Below are positions 58,192-64,000 of a DNA stretch of 64,000 nt, piece after piece (the first letter of the stretch is position 1; the number at the start of each line of letters is the position of its first letter). The stretch comes from Emticicia agri (GTDB taxonomy: Bacteria > Bacteroidota > Bacteroidia > Cytophagales > Spirosomataceae): the NCBI RefSeq assembly GCF_004168285.1, contig NZ_SEWF01000020.1:1-64000 (forward strand). The letters run 5' to 3'. The notes beneath the pieces were generated by a model that was given only the letters and a program-made list of their open reading frames with translations, searched no databases and had not been told where the DNA came from. The position numbers and the translations under genes are program-made.

Positions 58192-59549
58192 TAGTTTTTT
58201 ACCAGTTTCGTTAGCATCGTATCAATCTCACTTTTGGCCAGCCAGCGTCCGTTAAGCATAACGCCCTGCACCGAACCAACGGCAGTAACATCTTTCAAAG
58301 GATTGGCATCAAGCAATACCAAATCGGCTATAGCTCCATTTTTGATAACGCCTAAATTATCGTTTTTAAAGAATTTGCCAATATTGACAGTACCTGTTTG
58401 TAAAGCCTGATAAGGAGTTAAGCCTGAATCTACCAGGTATTTCAATTCATGTTTCAGTGAGAAGCCCGGTACACTAAATACCTGTGGGGCATCAGAGCCT
58501 AATAATAAGCCAACTCCCTGCCGCTGACATTCACGGATAATGCGGCGTCTGACATCAATAAATTTTAGTACCGATTCAGGTTTATATTGCGGATTTTTCA
58601 TCGTACTGTTTTTGGCTCTTGCCCAGCCATCAAGTGTTGATTTATCCATGTATTTCATTTCAGGCCATGTTAATATAGCCTCGGTAGTTCGGTCAGGCGA
58701 CTGCCAATGCTCGGCAAGGGTCTGGGTTGGTACTATCCATACACTATTGTCTTTAATAGTTTTCAGTATTTTATCTAATCTTGATACATCGGCATTATGT
58801 CCTACATATAAGCCAAACAAACCTGCTTCGGCTTCTGTCAAAGTATCCAGACGAGGCATCATGGCTTCTATAATACCATCCAGATGGTCGATAGTGGCAT
58901 ACCCTGCTTCGGCCGAACGCCAGACTCCTACGCCAAAAGAGACGTGTCCGGCAAAAGGCATATTTTCTTCTTTGGCGGTTTTTACAATAGCCTCGAAATT
59001 ATTTTTGGTAATACCCGGGTGCATTTTCATGAAATCATAACCTACTTTTTTTTGGCTTTTTACTTTTTCAATGCCTTCTTCAGGTGTTTTTATACTTGCT
59101 CCGCTAAAAGATGGCCCTGAGGTGTATAAGCGTGGCCCTAAAATCTCACCCGATTGAATTTTGCTACGCACCTCCAGATGAAGCGGGTGGCCTAACATAC
59201 CCCTGATAGTGGTAACACCATTGGAAGCAAAGAGCAACAACACATCATTTATCTGCTTCATATCATCTGTTGGCGGCAAATGTGCGTGCATTTCTGCCAA
59301 ACCCGGCATCAGGTATTTGCCTTTGGCATCAATTACCAGGGCATTTTTATCATATTTAACTTTTGAACCCAAGGCAGTTATCACCCCATTTTTAACAACT
59401 ACTGTCTGGTTATCCAATACAGTTTCTGAGGTCATCGGAATCACCGAAACATTGGTAAAAACGATTTCTTTCTGGCGGGAATCAACGGTTTGCTGTGCCT
59501 GGCTAAGGAATGAGACAAGCAGGAGGAGTAATAAGAGTTGTTTTTTCAT
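58191..59549 (-). CDS. Exported amidohydrolase family protein
   Basis: 452 residues with a signal peptide (MKKQLLLLLLLVSFLSQAQQ). Amidohydrolase fold with HxH metal motif H88/H90 in PGLAEMHAHLPP, later histidines in FAGHVSFG and TIDHLDG, and the metal Asp in LLGSDAPQVFSVPGF. Beta-sandwich edge strands flank the barrel (FTNVSVIPMTSETVLDNQTVVVKNGVI at the start, NGAIADLVLLDANPLKDVTAVGSVQGVMLNGRWL at the end). Similar to imidazolonepropionase-like or prolidase-type peptidases in Bacteroidota, with unknown substrate. Co-transcribed with the ABM-domain gene. Export suggests it acts on a nutrient or peptide outside the cytoplasm. Confidence 0.88.
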   Translation of the reverse strand: MKKQLLLLLLLVSFLSQAQQTVDSRQKEIVFTNVSVIPMTSETVLDNQTVVVKNGVITALGSKVKYDKNALVIDAKGKYLMPGLAEMHAHLPPTDDMKQINDVLLLFASNGVTTIRGMLGHPLHLEVRSKIQSGEILGPRLYTSGPSFSGASIKTPEEGIEKVKSQKKVGYDFMKMHPGITKNNFEAIVKTAKEENMPFAGHVSFGVGVWRSAEAGYATIDHLDGIIEAMMPRLDTLTEAEAGLFGLYVGHNADVSRLDKILKTIKDNSVWIVPTQTLAEHWQSPDRTTEAILTWPEMKYMDKSTLDGWARAKNSTMKNPQYKPESVLKFIDVRRRIIRECQRQGVGLLLGSDAPQVFSVPGFSLKHELKYLVDSGLTPYQALQTGTVNIGKFFKNDNLGVIKNGAIADLVLLDANPLKDVTAVGSVQGVMLNGRWLAKSEIDTMLTKLVKN

Positions 59550-59823
59550 AGTTGATAGATGTTAGCTGGTCATAAAATCGAGTATCGTATTTGGCAAATA
59601 CAGTGCAATATAATTAAAAATTAGTGCCTGTAAGACTAAAATTGACTTTAAATAAGATGGATTCTGGAGGTTTTTTAGACAATAATCTGTTGTTTACAGC
59701 CCGTTTGTTTTTTGCAGATAAGCCTATGGTATCACCCCTCACTCAATCAAATATTTGGTCGAAATTTGAAATTTTAAAGGTTTTACTTTAATTTTCCCAC
59801 GTCAATCAACTTTATATCCCCAC

Positions 59824-60903
59824 ATGAAATCTAACAGGTCCTATTTCCTCAAGTTCTTCGAGGTCTTTTTTATGCTACTGGTTATCATTGGTCTTACGCA
59901 GTATTTCGATTTTTTTACCGGATTACAAATGCAAGTAGTTACCAATGCTCATCTTATCTGGATTGTTTGCGGAGTGCTTTTAGCATTGAGTGCGGGTGGG
60001 GCTTTTGTATGGCATAAATTTATTAAGAAAACAGATTTACATCAGTGGTTTCAACCGATTATTACCTATTATGTGGCTCATAAAATAGCAACTTACGGAG
60101 CCGCCAAGCTATTAAAAACACAGTTTCAGGTGCCTAATTTTATTTTAGAAAGTCCTGTGGGCGAACTAAACGGTTTTTGGCTTACCTGGACCTACTTTGG
60201 TTATTCACAAACCTTTGCATTTGTGCTTGGTACTATGCAGGTGGTAGGTTCGATACTCTTGATTTTTCGCAAAACACGGCTTTTAGCCACGTTTATTCTT
60301 TTGCCGATTCTGATAAATATAGATTTTATAGACCATTTCTATCACATATCGCCTCTGGCTTATTATAATTCATTGCATTATACTTTTATCCTGATTTTTT
60401 TGATGTTCCTGGATATAGATAAACTGGTCTATGCCTTTTTATCTTATAAAGAATACTTTTATTTCAATAAAAAAACGGTTTTTCTGAATCTGATAAGAGT
60501 TATAATTATAGGCGGGGCTTTTCTGCATATCTATCTTCTCAAAAGTGGTTTTCAGCCAAAGACAGCCATCAACGGCGTATGGAAAATAGATGAAATTACG
60601 ATGCACAACCGGAAAGTTAACCCTTCTATAGCTACGATGGATTCAGTATGGTCGAAAATCTATTTTGAGTGGCGTTATGGGTTGTTAATTAAATATAATC
60701 CTTATCAGTTTAACGAAACTAAAGACCTTCAAGGTCAATACCAGATAGATGAGTCTAAGCATCTGGCTAAAATTACACTTCAGCGTCCCAATAATAAGGT
60801 TGATTCGCTTAATCTTCAATATCAGATAAAAGACAGCACAATGGTGATGTGGGGAATGTATGAGAAAGATTCACTGATTATGCGACTGACAAAATTGAAA
60901 TGA
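59824..60903 (+). CDS. DoxX-like membrane protein with C-terminal extracytoplasmic domain
   Basis: 359 residues. About seven hydrophobic segments occur (about 9-28, 42-62, 78-90, 121-150, 156-170, 185-200, 221-240), resembling DoxX/DoxD-type membrane proteins: SQTFAFVLGTMQVVGSILLIFRKTRLLATFILLPILINIDFIDHFYHI is the clearest block. A C-terminal domain of about 115 residues (AINGVWKIDEITMHNRKV through DSLIMRLTKLK) is beta-rich, probably outside the membrane. DoxX proteins take part in redox and sulfur-related functions in some bacteria; no specific role is claimed. Confidence 0.65.
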   Translation: MKSNRSYFLKFFEVFFMLLVIIGLTQYFDFFTGLQMQVVTNAHLIWIVCGVLLALSAGGAFVWHKFIKKTDLHQWFQPIITYYVAHKIATYGAAKLLKTQFQVPNFILESPVGELNGFWLTWTYFGYSQTFAFVLGTMQVVGSILLIFRKTRLLATFILLPILINIDFIDHFYHISPLAYYNSLHYTFILIFLMFLDIDKLVYAFLSYKEYFYFNKKTVFLNLIRVIIIGGAFLHIYLLKSGFQPKTAINGVWKIDEITMHNRKVNPSIATMDSVWSKIYFEWRYGLLIKYNPYQFNETKDLQGQYQIDESKHLAKITLQRPNNKVDSLNLQYQIKDSTMVMWGMYEKDSLIMRLTKLK

Positions 60904-60909
60904 TTTAGC

Positions 60910-62373
60910 TTATAACTTTTCAATCATATCCATAATAAGGTCAGGCTTTATGAACAGATAGACCAGCAAAAAGATAAAAACAAATAAGAATAGCTTTTTC
61001 ATCAGGTCTAAGCCATATCGCTTGGCACTTCCCATAGGGTCTTTAAAAATCATGAAGAACGGGATTCGCAGGTAGTAGAAGACCGAAATGGCTGTATTGA
61101 GCAGACTGATGATTAATACAACCAATAAAAGCATATTACCTGAATCCTGATACGATTGCCATAGGGCAGTAAATATCAAGAGTTTTCCTGTGAAACCTAC
61201 CGTAGGAGGAAAGCCCACAAGCGCAATCATGATTACTACTGCCGATAAACCTAAGAGAATGTTTTCTTGTCCTAAGCCTTTCAGACTTGCTAATTCATAG
61301 CTTTCGGTTTTAAGTGCCAGCAGGTCAACTAAAAGAAAGGCCGACAGAGTAATAAACATATAAGTAGCTACATAAAAAATAGCCGATTGCACCCCGAATT
61401 CATTAAGTGCTAAAAGCCCTACCAGCATAAAACCCGCATGTGCAATGGTAGAATAGCCTAACATACGTTTAGTATTCGTCTGCCACAACGCAGAAAGATT
61501 GCCTATCAGTAAAGACCCTATAATAACAATAGACAGAATCAACCTGAAATCAATGCTCAACCCACTCAGGAAACGAATCATCACAATGATAACGCCTACT
61601 TTTGGAGCTATTGATAGAAAAGCAACAATAGGGGTAGGAGTGGCTTCATAGACATCGGGTGTCCAGCTATGAAAAGGCGCAGCCGAGAGTTTGAATAATA
61701 AACCTCCAATAGTCATAAAAGCTGCCACATTTGCCACCCATGAAGGATTCTGCCCCAGAAAAGTGGCAAATTCCTGACTACCAAAATTCAGTGTGCCTGT
61801 CATACCATAGAGCAAAGAAATACCATACAGCATAACTGCCGAACTTGTGGCACCTGTCAATAGGTACTTGATACCTGCTTCGGCATTAGATTTAGATTTA
61901 TTGATAACTACCAGAATATAAGAGCAGATAGAAACCATTTCTATGGCTACATAGAGCATGAGCATGTGGGTAGTCATGCTTAAAATAAAAAGCCCTAAGA
62001 TTAATGCCAGAAAAATAGCATAGAACTCTCCAACTACTTTATATCCGATAATCCATAAGTGCAGAATTACGGCGATTGCCGAAACCGTGATAATAATTTT
62101 GAAGAAAATGCTTAGTTTATCAAGGTAAATCAGGTTATGAAACAAGACTACGCCCGAATCGAAATACTGCTCTAAAAAACTCAGAAATACATAAAATACA
62201 AAGCCTATGGTAATGAGTATGCTCAGGGTAAGGGTATTGTACAGGTTATAACGCTGATGCGATTTTTTTGAAAAAGCGACAATGGTAACAATAAGTAGAA
62301 ATACCCCTGCAAAGACCAATTCCGGCAACAACAGCCTTGTACTGAATAAAATATGTGAAAGTTTTTCGAGCAT
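60910..62373 (-). CDS. nuoN: NADH-quinone oxidoreductase subunit N
   Basis: 487 residues with fourteen membrane helices, a Mrp-antiporter-like subunit of complex I. Seen: VAIEMVSICSYILVVINKSKSNAEAGIKYLLTGATSSAVMLYGISLLYG (family core), FKLSAAPFHSWTPDVYEATPTPIVAFLSIAPKVGVI with the conserved Lys and Glu, and KRMLGYSTIAHAGFMLVGL. Helps pump protons in the cytoplasmic membrane. It is the last gene of the nuo operon, 74 bases after nuoM. The stop is 6 bases from the stop of the DoxX-like gene, convergent. Confidence 0.95.
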   Translation of the reverse strand: MLEKLSHILFSTRLLLPELVFAGVFLLIVTIVAFSKKSHQRYNLYNTLTLSILITIGFVFYVFLSFLEQYFDSGVVLFHNLIYLDKLSIFFKIIITVSAIAVILHLWIIGYKVVGEFYAIFLALILGLFILSMTTHMLMLYVAIEMVSICSYILVVINKSKSNAEAGIKYLLTGATSSAVMLYGISLLYGMTGTLNFGSQEFATFLGQNPSWVANVAAFMTIGGLLFKLSAAPFHSWTPDVYEATPTPIVAFLSIAPKVGVIIVMIRFLSGLSIDFRLILSIVIIGSLLIGNLSALWQTNTKRMLGYSTIAHAGFMLVGLLALNEFGVQSAIFYVATYMFITLSAFLLVDLLALKTESYELASLKGLGQENILLGLSAVVIMIALVGFPPTVGFTGKLLIFTALWQSYQDSGNMLLLVVLIISLLNTAISVFYYLRIPFFMIFKDPMGSAKRYGLDLMKKLFLFVFIFLLVYLFIKPDLIMDMIEKL

Positions 62374-62447
62374 TACCTGTTTTATTAACTAATAATAGCT
62401 GGTTGTACTATGCTTAGTTATTATTTAAGCATCAGATGCCTGTTATT

Positions 62448-64000
62448 TTAAAATTTTTCTAAAAATAGCTTAACTGTTTCGCCGCTTAAATCAAAAATCA
62501 GATTGGGAAAAATACCAAATATGACAGCCAATGCCGATAACCCGTAAAGCATCACCATTTCTCTGATGTCGAGGTCTTTCATGTGGTGTTCGTGGTTATG
62601 ATTGGTCCAGAATTTTCCGAAGAACATTTTCTGTAATGTCCAGAGAAAATAGCCTGCTGATAATACCAATCCCAGCGTTGCGAGCATAGGTACCCAATCG
62701 GGTAAAACCGGAGAAGCAAAACCACCCATCAAGGTAAAAAACTCACCCACAAAACCCGGTAAAGACGGCAAGCCTAAAGCACCAAAAAAAGCAATGGTAA
62801 CAGCTACCGTATAAAGCGGCATTTTAGAGGAAAGTCCTCTGAAATTTTCGATTAAACGATTATGAGTTCTATCATAAATAACACCTGCAATCAGGAATAG
62901 GAGGGCAGATAAAATTCCGTGTCCGAACATCTGATAAATAGCTCCATTGACACCCTCGGCTGTTAGAGACGAAAGACCCAATAAAACAAAGCCCATGTGA
63001 GAAACAGACGAATACGCTATCATTTTCTTTAAATCGTCCTGTGCCAGGGCATTAAATGCGCCATAAATAATTGATAATACCCCTGCTCCGGCTACAATAT
63101 AACTACAATTATAAGCTATGTCAGGAAAGAAGCCGTAGGCAATTCTGATAAACCCATAGGCACCGATTTTTAATAAGATACCTGCCAGAATAACTGATAC
63201 AGGTGTAGGAGCTTCTACGTGGGCATCGGGTAGCCATGTATGCAAGGGTACGGTGGGTAGTTTAATGCCAAACCCGATAAGCAGCAATATAAAGGCAAAT
63301 ACACGTGCCGAAAGACCAAAAATGAGCTGATTGCTATCAGGCGAAAGCAACGAACCTGAAATGTAATTTTTGAAGTCGCCTAAAAACCTGAAATCGAATG
63401 TATGCACAGTCGTACTTAGCTCCTGAGAGAAGAAAGTATCATTGACAGACATGGCCAGCCCAATCATGACAATCAGAATAAAAATAGAGCCGACAAATGT
63501 ATAAATGAAGAACTTGATGGCCGAATATTCTCTGCGTTCGCCTCCCCAGATTCCTATCAAGAAATACATGGGCAATAGCATAAACTCAAAGAAGATAAAA
63601 AACAGAAAGAAATCGAGTGCTACAAAACAACCTATTACCGTGCCTGATAAAAGCAGATATAATGAATGATAGGCTTTTGGCCGATGTTCGATATTGAATG
63701 AGGCTACCGCACCTACCAGAAATATAATGCCCGACAGCAGTACCATAGGCATATTGATACCATCTACCCCAAGAATATAATCAATAGACAGAATCCCGAG
63801 GCTACCTAAACCCATCCGGATCCATTCGTATTGTTCAAGAAACTGAAACGAGGTCAGTTTACGGTCGAAAGTATTGTAGAGTGTAAAAATGTTTAAAAGG
63901 TTGATAATGCTTACCAGTATAGAAATCCATTTGAACGAGTCTTTGTAAGCATTAGGTAACAACAACACCAGCGCTGCCGCAATAATCGGAAGAAAAATGA
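62448..64000 (-). CDS. nuoM: NADH-quinone oxidoreductase subunit M, 5' end outside window
   Basis: At least 517 codons, cut at the window edge. The frame stays open to base 64000 and reads IFLPIIAAALVLLLPNAYKD upstream of a GTG at 63968 that would otherwise look like a start, so the true start lies beyond. Subunit M blocks: FFIFFEFMLLPMYFLIGIWGGERREYSAIKFFIYTFVGSIF, LLIGFGIKLPTVPLHTWLPDAHVEAPTPVSVILAGILLKIGAYGFIRIAYGFFP, and DLKKMIAYSSVSHMGFVLLGLSSL, with conserved Glu and Lys. A proton-pumping antiporter-like subunit of complex I, with nuoN downstream. Confidence 0.95.
   Translation of the reverse strand, partial: IFLPIIAAALVLLLPNAYKDSFKWISILVSIINLLNIFTLYNTFDRKLTSFQFLEQYEWIRMGLGSLGILSIDYILGVDGINMPMVLLSGIIFLVGAVASFNIEHRPKAYHSLYLLLSGTVIGCFVALDFFLFFIFFEFMLLPMYFLIGIWGGERREYSAIKFFIYTFVGSIFILIVMIGLAMSVNDTFFSQELSTTVHTFDFRFLGDFKNYISGSLLSPDSNQLIFGLSARVFAFILLLIGFGIKLPTVPLHTWLPDAHVEAPTPVSVILAGILLKIGAYGFIRIAYGFFPDIAYNCSYIVAGAGVLSIIYGAFNALAQDDLKKMIAYSSVSHMGFVLLGLSSLTAEGVNGAIYQMFGHGILSALLFLIAGVIYDRTHNRLIENFRGLSSKMPLYTVAVTIAFFGALGLPSLPGFVGEFFTLMGGFASPVLPDWVPMLATLGLVLSAGYFLWTLQKMFFGKFWTNHNHEHHMKDLDIREMVMLYGLSALAVIFGIFPNLIFDLSGETVKLFLEKF

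Noticed and set aside
63967-63968. GTG as the start of nuoM
   Set aside because: The frame stays open beyond it to the window edge and encodes typical NuoM N-terminal residues, so the gene is cut by the window.

Overview
This 64 kb window looks like chromosome of a Bacteroidota member, most likely order Cytophagales (a Spirosomaceae/Cytophagaceae-type genome). The clues are Bacteroidota-type promoters (TTG or TTTG, about 18-19 bases, then TAnnTTTG) ahead of several genes, absence of Shine-Dalgarno sequences, families typical of the phylum (DUF4412, DUF6515, a probable 3-coathanger-stack remnant, paired transketolase half-genes, 7TM-type sensor kinases) and moderate-to-low G+C. Genus was not determined. 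No rRNA, tRNA, CRISPR array or prophage was seen.

Layout. 0-1.2 kb: an IS110-family transposase with a structured leader. 1.3-4.6 kb: alanine aminotransferase AlaA and an ECF sigma / repeat-bearing membrane protein / LTxxQ periplasmic protein operon. 4.8-8.8 kb: the two half-genes of a transketolase, separated by three overlapping genes (Uma2-type nuclease, RecF/AAA-like ATPase, TOPRIM-like DUF4276 protein). This is the best candidate for an unusual, defence-like system here. 9-14.5 kb: DUF1295 membrane protein, Bcp peroxiredoxin, M23 and M48 peptidases, FAH-family enzyme. 14.7-24.7 kb: SDR, a four-helix-bundle S23-family gene between long palindromic repeats, a sugar cluster (ROK, SIS, DUF1080), a GNAT, a Gly/Cys-tailed membrane protein, DinB, a MetE-like methyltransferase, a GH43 enzyme and arginine deiminase.

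25-41 kb is rich in signalling. It holds a 1063-residue transporter-like/HEAT/cyclic-nucleotide-binding protein, two tandem related histidine kinases followed by a receiver protein and a receiver-adenylate cyclase, then sufC-ridA-sufD, a DUF4412 protein, a hybrid kinase and an Hpt protein. 41-48 kb is a probable trans-4-hydroxyproline catabolic locus: an AraC regulator divergent from a DHDPS-family deaminase, a two-cysteine epimerase, a D-amino-acid oxidase-like flavoprotein and a class V aminotransferase, with a convergent dicarboxylate-type symporter. 48-64 kb holds a 54-residue membrane protein, an RGN-rich DUF6515 protein, a DUF4344 metallopeptidase, gamma-glutamyltransferase, ferrochelatase, an acyl-CoA carboxylase beta subunit, a HicB antitoxin beside a HicA gene broken by two single-base deletions, a secreted amidohydrolase, and the end of the nuo operon (nuoN and 5'-truncated nuoM).

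Intergenic DNA is unusually structured. Many gaps hold long, near-perfect palindromes made from a shared vocabulary of words, plus REP-like hairpins with a compensatory base change and a GC-rich 15-bp word found three times. All function calls come from reading the sequence; no database search was run.
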